A stretch of 44,274 nt of DNA from assembly GCA_000416275.1 (NCBI GenBank), contig ASZJ01000174.1, positions 1 to 44,274 of the forward strand, read 5' to 3'. The position numbers and the translations under genes are program-made. The notes beneath the pieces are model-generated. The model had not been told where the DNA came from and made no database searches. It was given only the letters and a program-made list of their open reading frames with translations. The stretch's first letter is position 1, and each line of letters begins with the position of its first letter. This DNA is from Osedax symbiont Rs1 (GTDB lineage: Bacteria > Pseudomonadota > Gammaproteobacteria > Pseudomonadales > Balneatricaceae). Below are positions 8,154-16,658 of this stretch, piece after piece.

Positions 8154-9764
8154 ATGAACGATAAAATCCAGCAAAAAGACATTAATAATGCAGCATGGGC
8201 TGCTTGTGATACATTCCGAGGTGCTGTCGATCCAGCACAATACAAAGACTATATCTTGGTTATGCTCTTCGTAAAGTACATTTCCGATGTGTGGAATGAT
8301 CATTATGAAGAATACAAAAAACAATATGGCGATGATGATACCCGTATTAGACGTAAACTTGAGCGTGAACGCTTCTTGCTCCCTATGATTGAGCTAACGG
8401 AGGTAATTGAAGACCCAAAAACTAAAGAAAAGAAAACAGTTATTACTGATACCTTTTTAGCTAACTATTACTCGTTATTTGAACGTAAAAATGAGTCTAA
8501 TATTGGCGAACTGATCAATATCGTTTTAGAGCATATTGAAACAGCCAACAAATCAAAATTGGAAGGCGTTTTCCGTAATATTGATTTTAACAGCGAATCC
8601 AACCTAGGAAGAACCAAAGATAGAAACCGCCGTCTGAAAACGCTACTTGGTGACTTTAATAAACCGGCTTTAGATATGAGCCCTGCACGCGTTTCTGAAG
8701 ACGTTATTGGCAATACCTATATTTACCTTATTGAACGCTTCGGCTCGGATGCGGGTAAAAAAGCCGGTGAATTTTATACTCCGCATAAAGTATCAGAGTT
8801 AGTTGCCAGATTATGCGCACCTAAAGCAGGCGCTCGTATTTGTGACCCTGCTTGTGGATCTGCAGGGTTACTTATTGAGGCTGCACGACAAGTGGGCGAT
8901 CGTAATTACTCACTTTACGGCATGGAAGTGAATGGCAGTACTTGGGCGCTTGCGCGCATGAACATGTTTTTACACGGTTCAGACTCTGCGCGCATTGAGT
9001 GGTGTAATACTTTAACCTCTCCTGCCTTAGTCGAAAATGACAAGTTAATGAAATTTGATAACGTTGTTGCAAACCCTCCATTTTCACTCGACAAGTGGGG
9101 TTCAGAAGAAGTTGGGGAAGATAGATATAATCGCTATTGGCGCGGTTTGCCCCCTAAGTCAAAAGCAGACTTTGCCTTTATTAGCCACATGGTCGAAGCG
9201 GCTGTTGAAAAAGAAGGTCGAATTACCGTTGTGGTGCCTCATGGTGTTCTCTTTAGAGGGGCAGCTGAGGGGAGAATCCGTCAAAAATTGATCGAAGAGA
9301 ATCTGCTTGATGCGGTTATTGGTCTCCCTGGAAACTTATTCCCAAGCACCGGTATCCCCGTTGCCATTCTCATGTTTGACCGCTCTCGTGAAAAAGGCGG
9401 CGTGAATGAAAATCGTAAAGACGTATTGTTTGTAGATGCCAGTGGTAAAGAACATTACCAAGCGGGGAAAAATCAAAATATTCTGCTTGATGAGCATTTA
9501 GATAAAATCGTCGCAGCGGTTATCGCGCGCGAAGAGGTCGAGAAATATGCCCATATAGCCACATTTGAAGAAATCAAAGAAAATGATTTTAACCTAAATA
9601 TTCCTCGTTATGTAGATACTTTCGAAGAAGAAGTCGAGATCGACATTGTTGCGGTACAAGCTGAAATTCTCACGCTTGAAACAGAGTTGGCAGATGTTCG
9701 CCAAAAAATGGCCGAACTGTTAAAGGATGTCATTCCTGCAAGCACACCGGAGGTGACGAAATGA
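8154..9764 (+). CDS. hsdM: Type I restriction-modification DNA methyltransferase subunit HsdM
   Basis: 536 residues. It transfers methyl groups from S-adenosylmethionine to adenine N6 at sites chosen by HsdS, in an M2S complex, and forms part of the R2M2S nuclease. The N-terminal HsdM helical domain is seen at about 5-140, followed by the N6-MTase domain with AdoMet motif I DPACGSAG (from residue 231) and catalytic motif NPPF (307-310). A C-terminal helical tail (about 490-530) contacts HsdS. The ATG at 8154 is preferred over the one at 8130 because GAGGG lies about 8 bp upstream and family N-termini fit. The stop overlaps the next start as ATGA, indicating translational coupling to dinD. Confidence 0.95.
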   Translation: MNDKIQQKDINNAAWAACDTFRGAVDPAQYKDYILVMLFVKYISDVWNDHYEEYKKQYGDDDTRIRRKLERERFLLPMIELTEVIEDPKTKEKKTVITDTFLANYYSLFERKNESNIGELINIVLEHIETANKSKLEGVFRNIDFNSESNLGRTKDRNRRLKTLLGDFNKPALDMSPARVSEDVIGNTYIYLIERFGSDAGKKAGEFYTPHKVSELVARLCAPKAGARICDPACGSAGLLIEAARQVGDRNYSLYGMEVNGSTWALARMNMFLHGSDSARIEWCNTLTSPALVENDKLMKFDNVVANPPFSLDKWGSEEVGEDRYNRYWRGLPPKSKADFAFISHMVEAAVEKEGRITVVVPHGVLFRGAAEGRIRQKLIEENLLDAVIGLPGNLFPSTGIPVAILMFDRSREKGGVNENRKDVLFVDASGKEHYQAGKNQNILLDEHLDKIVAAVIAREEVEKYAHIATFEEIKENDFNLNIPRYVDTFEEEVEIDIVAVQAEILTLETELADVRQKMAELLKDVIPASTPEVTK

Positions 9765-10624
9765 AACAGGAAGTTATTACTCAGCTTAATCAAAGCTTTA
9801 ACCAAATCAGCCATACCTGGGAAGGGTCAGAGGTTGAATATTGGTACGCTCGCGACCTACAGGAAATACTGGAATACAGCGATTGGCGCAACTTTCTTAA
9901 AGTAATAGAAAAAGCCAAAGAAGCCTGTAATAACAGTGTTGGCAAGGTAGAAAACCATTTCGTTGACGTCAACAAGATGGTCACCATTGGCTCGGGTGCC
10001 GAACGGAAAATAGACGATATTATGCTCACCCGCTACGCCTGCTACCTAGTGGCGCAAAACGGTGACTCTCGCAAAGACGCCATTGCCTTCGCCCAAAGCT
10101 ATTTTGCCCTGCAAACCCGCAAACAAGAGCTAATAGAGGAACAGCTGCGCCTGAAAGACCGCATTCAAGCGCGCGAAAAGCTTAAAGAATCCGAAACCGA
10201 GCTATCCAAAAACATTTACGAGCGCGGTGTGGACGACCGAGGCTTTGGTCGCATTCGCTCACGTGGCGATGCAGCTCTCTTTGGCGGGAATACTACCCAA
10301 GGCATGAAAGACAAACTCAGTGTGCCAAAAAGTCGTGCCTTAGCCGATTTTTTACCCACGGTGACCATTGCTGCCAAAAACCTAGCCACTGAAATTACCA
10401 ATCACAACGTGCGCCAGAATGACCTACAAGGTGAACGGCCAATTACGGAAGAGCACATACAAAACAACCAAAGCTTGCGTGATATGCTCGGTGAGCGTGG
10501 TATCAAGCCTGAAGAACTGGCGGGAGAAGAAGATTTAAAAAAACTCGAGCGCCGGGTTAAATCCGATGAAAAGCGCCTGATTAAAGCCGCCGAACTGCCC
10601 AAAGATGCCAAGGAGGAAAAGTGA
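9761..10624 (+). CDS. dinD: DinD-family DNA-damage-inducible protein
   Basis: 287 residues. The N-terminal half is a BRO-N-like domain typical of DinD: YWYARDLQEILEYSDWRNF, KAKEACNNS, TRYACYLVAQNGD and AQSYFALQTRKQEL. The C-terminal half (GVDDRGFGRIRSRGDAALFGG, ALADFLPTVTIAAKNLATE) matches the non-E. coli DinD subgroup and looks complete. E. coli DinD is LexA-regulated and inhibits RecA-promoted strand exchange; whether this one does is unknown. It is tightly embedded between hsdM (ATGA overlap) and a small DinD-like ORF (TGATG overlap). No LexA box is visible, so expression probably follows the restriction operon. An accessory role at RM-induced breaks is inferred from position. Confidence 0.85.
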   Translation: MKQEVITQLNQSFNQISHTWEGSEVEYWYARDLQEILEYSDWRNFLKVIEKAKEACNNSVGKVENHFVDVNKMVTIGSGAERKIDDIMLTRYACYLVAQNGDSRKDAIAFAQSYFALQTRKQELIEEQLRLKDRIQAREKLKESETELSKNIYERGVDDRGFGRIRSRGDAALFGGNTTQGMKDKLSVPKSRALADFLPTVTIAAKNLATEITNHNVRQNDLQGERPITEEHIQNNQSLRDMLGERGIKPEELAGEEDLKKLERRVKSDEKRLIKAAELPKDAKEEK

Positions 10625-10917
10625 TGCTAAATACCCTCCACCATTTTTCCCAAGTGGGAAATAAGGTCATACTCGACCATATGGATAGCACTGAGCTAGC
10701 GGCCAACCTGTTCCGCGCTACTCAAACGGAAGAAAATCTCAAGCGCGATGAGGTCAGTCATAAGACACAGGCTAATCAAACTCACTTTGAGGTTGGTGCA
10801 AAAGTGCGCGAAACTATTCAAAATCTAGATGGCACCATGCCGGAAGATTTACCCAAGCCTGAAAAAGGTATTCCGCAGTTGGCGCGAGCGCGGAAGAAGT
10901 TGGAGGGTGACAAATGA
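10624..10917 (+). CDS. Detached C-terminal module of an E. coli-type DinD
   Basis: 97 residues. The stretch ILDHMDSTELAANLFRATQT, then FEVGAKVRETIQNLDGTMPEDLP, closely follows the last 85 or so residues of E. coli DinD as recalled, where they are joined to a BRO-N domain. Here the piece stands alone. The preceding DinD has its own, different C-terminal half, so this is not its frameshifted end. It could be the survivor of a second dinD gene replaced upstream, or a working separate subunit. ATG at 10624 shares one base with the previous stop; its own stop overlaps hsdS as ATGA. Retention of an open frame and both couplings argues that it is translated. Confidence 0.7.
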   Translation: MLNTLHHFSQVGNKVILDHMDSTELAANLFRATQTEENLKRDEVSHKTQANQTHFEVGAKVRETIQNLDGTMPEDLPKPEKGIPQLARARKKLEGDK

Positions 10918-12212
10918 ACAAAGGATGGAAGAATGGGCGAGTTGGGGAGCTAATTAGTTCACTGGAGTCAGGTATAAGTGTAAATGGTGAAGGTGGTACT
11001 CCCGCTGATGATGATTATGCAGTTCTAAAAGTAAGCGCTGTGACCTATGGAAGATTTAACCCTAAAGCAAGCAAGAAAATATCAGGTCATGAATATCAAA
11101 GAGCTAAGTGTATTCCTAAAAAAGACCAAATCATTATTAGTCGAAGCAATACTCCTGCTCTTGTGGGTGCAAGTTGTTATGTGGAGAAAGATTATCCAAA
11201 TCGGTTTCTTCCAGATAAATTGTGGCAGATAACCCCTCATCGAAAGAAAGAAGTTGAACATAAATGGCTAGCATACTTTCTTGCATCACCATGGGCTAGA
11301 TTTAGGTTATCAAAATTAGCTACTGGCACTAGCAATAGTATGAAAAACATTACTAAAAGTGAGTTGCTTACTTTACCCGTTCCAATCCCGCCATTACCAG
11401 AGCAAAAGAACATTGCTTCTTTTCTCGAATGTTGGGACAGCGCCATCGAAAAAACAGAAGCTTTAATAGCTTTGAAATCACAAAGTAGGGAATTATCAGC
11501 GAATAGGCTTCTATTTGGTCAAAATAGAATTTTAGATCCTAATTCTAATCCTAAATACCAAAAGACTAAATGGTTTAAGGCACCACATGATTGGTCAATC
11601 ACAAAAATTCAAGATATTGCAAGTGAAGTCGTAGCAAGAAACTCGTGCGAAAGTACACATACAGTACTCTCTTGTTCAAAGCATGTTGGTTTTGTCGAGT
11701 CACTTAAATATTTTAAAAAGAAAGTTTATAGCGATAATACTGAGAATTACAAAATAATTAAGTATGGCGAATTTGGTTACCCTAGTAACCATATTGAAGA
11801 AGGTTCAATAGGGCTTCAAAACTTATGTGAAATTGGTATCGTCAGCCCGATATACACAGTTTTTCAGGTAAACGATAAGAAAATAAGTTCAGACTTTTTG
11901 TATAAACTCCTTAAAACAAATACATATCGCCATATTTTTCAAGTAAGTACTAGCTCATCAGTAGATCGAAGAGGGTCTTTGAGATGGAAAGAATTTTCCA
12001 AAATTGAAATACCCTTACCTAGTCTTGATGAACAAACAGCAATTGCTAATACTATTAATATCTTTGACAGAGAAATCACAATACTCAAGCAACTTTTGGA
12101 AAACTATCGTCTGCAAAAACGCGGACTAATGCAAAAATTGCTTACTGGCGAATGGCAAGTAAACATCACCACCAAAGCTACCGAAGAAGTAAGTAAGGCG
12201 GTGAACGCATGA
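10914..12212 (+). CDS. hsdS: Type I restriction-modification specificity subunit HsdS
   Basis: 432 residues with two target-recognition domains and two spacer helices, the full HsdS plan. The first domain covers about 1-155 and is followed by a conserved region with PIPPLPEQKNIASF and a helix to about 200. The second domain covers about 215-370 and ends with PLPSLDEQTAIANTINIFD and a helix closing at about 415 with KRGLMQKLLTGEW. HsdS reads the bipartite DNA target and scaffolds HsdM and HsdR. The reading frame overlaps the DinD module and hsdR by four bases each (ATGA). Base composition of the recognition domains is more AT-rich than the neighbouring genes by eye, as is usual for exchanged specificity domains. 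Confidence 0.95.
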   Translation: MNKGWKNGRVGELISSLESGISVNGEGGTPADDDYAVLKVSAVTYGRFNPKASKKISGHEYQRAKCIPKKDQIIISRSNTPALVGASCYVEKDYPNRFLPDKLWQITPHRKKEVEHKWLAYFLASPWARFRLSKLATGTSNSMKNITKSELLTLPVPIPPLPEQKNIASFLECWDSAIEKTEALIALKSQSRELSANRLLFGQNRILDPNSNPKYQKTKWFKAPHDWSITKIQDIASEVVARNSCESTHTVLSCSKHVGFVESLKYFKKKVYSDNTENYKIIKYGEFGYPSNHIEEGSIGLQNLCEIGIVSPIYTVFQVNDKKISSDFLYKLLKTNTYRHIFQVSTSSSVDRRGSLRWKEFSKIEIPLPSLDEQTAIANTINIFDREITILKQLLENYRLQKRGLMQKLLTGEWQVNITTKATEEVSKAVNA

Positions 12213-15200
12213 GTACTCCGCCTGTGAATTATCATGTTGATTCAAAGCCTGAGGGCTTTGAATTTAACGAAAAGTACTTGTCCCAAATCCCAGCGCTACA
12301 GCAGCTGATTAACCTAGGCTACCAATACTTAACGCCAAAACAAGCGTTAGCCGAACGAGGTGGTCGAACGTCTAATGTGATTTTAGAAGGTGTGCTTCGC
12401 AAGCAATTAAAAAAAATAAACCGTATCAATTATAAAGGTGGAGAGTATCTTTTTAGTGAGGAGAATATTCAATCGGCCATCCAAAAACTTAAAAACATTA
12501 AATTTGATGGTTTGCAAAAAACCAATGAAGCTATCTACGACTTAATTACATTGGGCTCAGCGATGGAGCAAAGCATTGAAGGCGATTCGAAAAGTTTTAC
12601 CTTAAACTATATAGATTGGAAAACCCCTTCGAACAACAGCTTTCATGTTGCAGCGGAGTTCTCTGTTGAACGGGCACGCAGCAATGAAACCGTCAGGCCT
12701 GATATTGTATTGTTTGTTAATGGAATTGCGTTTAGCGTGATTGAATGCAAGTCGCCTAACGTTGATGTTGAACAAGCCATCTCGCAAAATATCAGAAACC
12801 AAGGCGACGACTATGTGCCTCGTTTGTTCACTTATGTACAGCAGGTTTTGGCGGTGAATAAGAACGCCGCTCTATATGCAACGGCAGGCACCGCGAAAAA
12901 GTTTTGGGGGGTGTGGAGGGAGCAAGAAGACAAAACGCTTGATGTTGAAAGGGCGGTGAATACCGTCCTTGCCGATGAGGTAAAGGCGCAATTGTTCAGC
13001 GGTGGATTTTCAACAGCCCGCCCTTTCTTCGATGAGCTAGAAGCAGCAGGCAAACGGTTGGTGACGGAGCAGGATAAATCCATCTACAGCCTGTGTCGAC
13101 CTGAGCGCCTTTTAGATCTGGTTTACCGTTTTACGCTTTTTGATGGCGGTATAAAAAAAGTCGCCCGCTATCAACAGTATTTTGTGATTAAATCTACGAT
13201 TGCTCGAATCAAAAAAAACAGCTCAAAAGAAAGCCGTCAAGGTGGTGTTATTTGGCATACACAAGGCTCAGGTAAATCTCTCACTATGGTTATGCTTACC
13301 AGAGCCATGGCGCTTGATCCTCAGTTAGTTAACCCTAGAATTATTCTGGTTACCGATAGAGATGATTTAGACAAACAGCTTGGCAATACTTTTGCGGCCT
13401 GTGGTTTAAGTCGAGAACGTGCTACCTCCGGTCGTAATTTGGTGAAACACCTTAAAAACAAAGTTGGCTTAATCACCACGCTTATCCATAAATTTGATAA
13501 AGGATGGGTTGCTGAAAAGTACGTGGATAAATCACCAGATATATTTGTATTGGTTGATGAAAGCCACCGGACCAACTTTGGCTCCCTTGCAGCAAGAATG
13601 CGCCAAATGCTGCCTAACGCTTGTTTCCTAGGATTTACGGGGACACCGCTACTTAAAAAAGAAAAGAATAACTTTGCTAAGTTTGGTGGCCTAATTGAGC
13701 CGCATTATACGATAAAACAAGCCGTAGCGGATGAAGCTGTATTGCCGCTTTTGTATGAAGGCAGGCATGTTGAAATGGAGCAAAATCAGTCTGCCATCGA
13801 TCTGTGGTTTGAACGCCATACAGCGGACTTAAGCAAAGGGCAGAAAGCCGATCTTAAAAGAAAATACGCACGTGCTGAAATGCTTAATAAAGCGGATCAG
13901 GTCATTTATATGCGCGCGTTCGATATCAGTGAGCATTTTCGAGCTAACTGGCAAGGCACAGGCTTTAAAGCACAACTTGTTGCCCCTGGTAAAAATGCAG
14001 CCATTAAGTATCAACAGTTTCTTCAAGAAATAGGTACTGTAACGACTGAAGTCGTTATATCAGGCCCTGATACTCGCGAAGGTCATGACGAAGTAGATGA
14101 GGGGCCAACGGATGAGCTAGGAAAATTCTGGATTAAAATGATGAAACGCTTTGGTTCAGAAGATGAATACACCAAGCAAGTCATTAATCAATTTAAACAC
14201 GGTGACGACCCAGAAATTTTGATCGTAGTGGATAAGCTTCTTACTGGGTTTGATGCACCGAGAAATACTGTTTTGTATTTATGTAGAAAACTTCGAGAGC
14301 ATACTCTTTTGCAGGCCATTGCTCGTGTTAACCGTTTATACGAAGGTAAGGAGTTTGGCTATATCGTCGATTACGCAAGTGTACTGGGTGAATTAGATGA
14401 AGCTCTCTCCATGTATGAAGCGTTTGAAGGTTTTGACGAAGATGACCTAGCAGGGACGCTCATTTCAATAAATGAAGAAGTTTTTAAGTTGCCTCAGCGT
14501 TATTCTGATTTATGGGATCTGTTTAAAGAAGTTAAGAACTCCAAGGATGAGGAAGCCTATGAAGTATTGTTGGCTGATGATGAATTACGCGAAGAGTTTT
14601 ATGAATGCTTAGCGGCATACAGCAAGTCACTGGGCATCGCGCTATCTTCAGAACAGTTCATCATGAAGTCCGACGAGCATAAGCTACAGAGCTATAAAAA
14701 CGACCTTAATCGATTTCATAATTTGAAGGCCGCCATTAAGCTACGATATGCAGAGGCTATTGATTATCGAGACTATGAGCCAAAGATTAAGAAGCTACTA
14801 GATATTCACATTCAGGCGAATGAAGTTACGCAGTTAAATAAGCCGGTTAATATTTTTGATGAGAAAATGTTTACCATGGTGAAAGAAGAGCAAGGTGTTT
14901 ATCAATCGAAAACAACAGCCTCTAAAGCAGATACCATTGCACACGCTACCAAGCGTAGCATCTCAGAAAGCATGGATGAAGACCCTGCTTTTTATGCAAA
15001 GTTTTCGAAGCTAATTCAGGAGGCTATTGATGACTTTAAGGCTCGACGGCTGTCTGACCTTGAATACCTGAATCGAGTCATAGATATACGTAACAAAGCG
15101 GCCACAAAGCAACACGATGATGTGCCAGAAAATATTCGCGATAACGACGAAGCTTGCGCCTATTTTGGTCTAGTTAAACCCTTTTACGTCGATCATGAGA

Positions 15201-15445
15201 TAGACGAAATTCGAATCGATGCTATTGCCTCTGAAACCTCTCTGGCTATTCAGAGAATAATAGATGCTCATTGGAAAGTTGATTTTTGGGAAGATACAGA
15301 CGTTCAAAAAACTGCGATGAATGATATCGATGACTTCCTATATGATGAAGTGAAAGAGAAGCATGGTATAGCACTGAGCTTAGAGCAGATGGATGAAATC
15401 ATCGAAAAAACAATGCAAGTTGCTAGGTACAGGAGACATAGTTGA
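12209..15445 (+). CDS. hsdR: Type I restriction-modification endonuclease/translocase subunit HsdR
   Basis: 1078 residues, normal for HsdR. The N-terminal PD-(D/E)xK nuclease has RPDIVLF (Asp165) and ECK (Glu179, Lys181). The SF2 translocase has GSGKS (353-357), DESH (450-453), FTGTPL, then the second RecA-like lobe with LLTGFDAPR and QAIARVNRLYEGK (motif VI). A helical C-terminal domain binds the M2S core. It translocates unmodified DNA and cuts at collision sites. All catalytic residues are present, so the system looks active. It starts in an ATGA overlap with hsdS and its stop shares one base with the start of the metallopeptidase gene. Confidence 0.96.
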   Translation: MSTPPVNYHVDSKPEGFEFNEKYLSQIPALQQLINLGYQYLTPKQALAERGGRTSNVILEGVLRKQLKKINRINYKGGEYLFSEENIQSAIQKLKNIKFDGLQKTNEAIYDLITLGSAMEQSIEGDSKSFTLNYIDWKTPSNNSFHVAAEFSVERARSNETVRPDIVLFVNGIAFSVIECKSPNVDVEQAISQNIRNQGDDYVPRLFTYVQQVLAVNKNAALYATAGTAKKFWGVWREQEDKTLDVERAVNTVLADEVKAQLFSGGFSTARPFFDELEAAGKRLVTEQDKSIYSLCRPERLLDLVYRFTLFDGGIKKVARYQQYFVIKSTIARIKKNSSKESRQGGVIWHTQGSGKSLTMVMLTRAMALDPQLVNPRIILVTDRDDLDKQLGNTFAACGLSRERATSGRNLVKHLKNKVGLITTLIHKFDKGWVAEKYVDKSPDIFVLVDESHRTNFGSLAARMRQMLPNACFLGFTGTPLLKKEKNNFAKFGGLIEPHYTIKQAVADEAVLPLLYEGRHVEMEQNQSAIDLWFERHTADLSKGQKADLKRKYARAEMLNKADQVIYMRAFDISEHFRANWQGTGFKAQLVAPGKNAAIKYQQFLQEIGTVTTEVVISGPDTREGHDEVDEGPTDELGKFWIKMMKRFGSEDEYTKQVINQFKHGDDPEILIVVDKLLTGFDAPRNTVLYLCRKLREHTLLQAIARVNRLYEGKEFGYIVDYASVLGELDEALSMYEAFEGFDEDDLAGTLISINEEVFKLPQRYSDLWDLFKEVKNSKDEEAYEVLLADDELREEFYECLAAYSKSLGIALSSEQFIMKSDEHKLQSYKNDLNRFHNLKAAIKLRYAEAIDYRDYEPKIKKLLDIHIQANEVTQLNKPVNIFDEKMFTMVKEEQGVYQSKTTASKADTIAHATKRSISESMDEDPAFYAKFSKLIQEAIDDFKARRLSDLEYLNRVIDIRNKAATKQHDDVPENIRDNDEACAYFGLVKPFYVDHEIDEIRIDAIASETSLAIQRIIDAHWKVDFWEDTDVQKTAMNDIDDFLYDEVKEKHGIALSLEQMDEIIEKTMQVARYRRHS

Positions 15446-16173
15446 TGTCCTTATCCATCAATCAGGCTGATTCGACATATAGCATCGTATATGGCGGGGA
15501 GGAAATTTTATTCCAGCTAGCCTTTTCTAAAAGGAAGTCATTAGAAATATCAGTTCATCCTGATAAATCCGTTTTTGTTAAAGCACCTGAAGGAACAGCA
15601 CAGCAAACAATTGAAGATAAAATTAAAAAGCGCGCTCGTTGGGTTAAAAGGCAAATACGCTACTTCGATCAGTTTGATCCGAGAACCCCTTCAAGAAAGT
15701 ATGTTAGTGGCGAAAGTCATTTATATTTAGGGAGAAAATATCGGCTGAAGATAGCGCTAGAATCTAAAAGCAGTATTCTTCTTAAGTCAGGTTTTTTCAT
15801 GGTTACTTCAGATAGCGCTAAACCTGATCATATTGAATCACTTTTAAATGATTGGTATCGAGAAAAAGCGAATATCTATTTAAATAAGGTATTTGCTGAA
15901 TGTTGGGAAAAGTTCGCTCGCCAAGATTTAGAGAAACCTACGGTTAAAATAATTAGGCTAAAAAAACGTTGGGGGGGGCTCTCAAAAAACAAAACACTTT
16001 CTTTAAATCTAGAGTTAATAAAAGCACCGAAAGAGTGTATTGAGTACGTAATCATTCACGAGCTATGTCACTTAAGACATCATGATCATAGCCCTGATTT
16101 TTTTAGATTACTCGAACGTTCATTACCAGATTGGGTGAAACGAAAGCATAAACTTGAAATGGCATTAATCTAA
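15445..16173 (+). CDS. YgjP/SprT-like zinc metallopeptidase (DUF45)
   Basis: 242 residues. The C-terminal half carries HELCHLRHHDHSP, a gluzincin-type HExxH-x5-H site with His205, Glu206, His209 and His215. The N-terminal half has the family signs KRKSLEISVHPD and WVKRQI, and LKKRWGGLSKNKTLSLN precedes the zinc site. Proteins of this group (YgjP, Wss1/SprT relatives) are putative metallopeptidases; some relatives degrade DNA-protein crosslinks. They are repeatedly found after hsdR. The ATG at 15445 shares one base with the hsdR stop and has AGGAGA about 8 bp upstream, so it is preferred over the TTG three bases earlier. Coupling suggests it acts with or on the restriction complex; the substrate is unknown. 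Confidence 0.85.
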   Translation: MSLSINQADSTYSIVYGGEEILFQLAFSKRKSLEISVHPDKSVFVKAPEGTAQQTIEDKIKKRARWVKRQIRYFDQFDPRTPSRKYVSGESHLYLGRKYRLKIALESKSSILLKSGFFMVTSDSAKPDHIESLLNDWYREKANIYLNKVFAECWEKFARQDLEKPTVKIIRLKKRWGGLSKNKTLSLNLELIKAPKECIEYVIIHELCHLRHHDHSPDFFRLLERSLPDWVKRKHKLEMALI

Positions 16174-16658
16174 AGTAAAGAAATAATATTTGTATTAATA
16201 ATTGATATTCAAAGCGATAATTATATTCGTCAATAAGTCCGTTTTTTCAGTAAGTTAGATTTGATAATTCTGTCATTGCGAAACAGACTGTTTCGCAACC
16301 CCTTGTCAGCAATTCAGGAGAACTATTCGGTTTGGGCAACAGCTTGTTGCCTGATTAGCTCAGGCACCTTGGGGTACCATCTAGCAATCATCAATAGGAC
16401 CCAATATGCTGCTGGCTATTAATTATGTTGTCGTTAATTTTGAATATGGTTGGGAGATCCACGCTTTATTGGCACTAAATAGAGAGTGACTTAAATTAGC
16501 GTAAAGCGATCCAAGATGGAAGCTGGTTTGTTTGATCTTCATTCGACTTGTTTTACTTAATGTTTACTTTATATAGCCCAGAGGCGGCAATTATCGAAAG
16601 GTATATAACAAATGATTATATTTTTATGCGCTTGTTTTGATTGGCTAAGGTTTTTATT
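16174..16658. other. Intergenic stretch between the restriction operon and the primase-helicase gene
   Basis: 485 bp, AT-rich, with no supported gene. It contains the 23-bp palindrome at 16276-16298 and a second hairpin GGCAACA-GCT-TGTTGCC near 16336-16352. Neither has a following T run. The 200 bp before 16659 probably hold the promoter of the primase-helicase gene, but no clear -35/-10 pair stands out. Confidence 0.5.
16276..16298. repeat. 23-bp perfect palindrome
   Basis: TTGCGAAACAG (16276-16286), one base, CTGTTTCGCAA (16288-16298), a perfect 11-bp inverted repeat. With the preceding GTCA it recalls the widespread short GTCATTGCGA-type intergenic repeats of proteobacteria. It could also serve as an operator or a transcription stop for the restriction operon 100 bp upstream, though no T run follows. 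Confidence 0.6.

Noticed and set aside
9640-10930. dinD and its partner as one frameshifted gene
   Set aside because: The first ORF already has a complete, different C-terminal half, so the second does not continue it.
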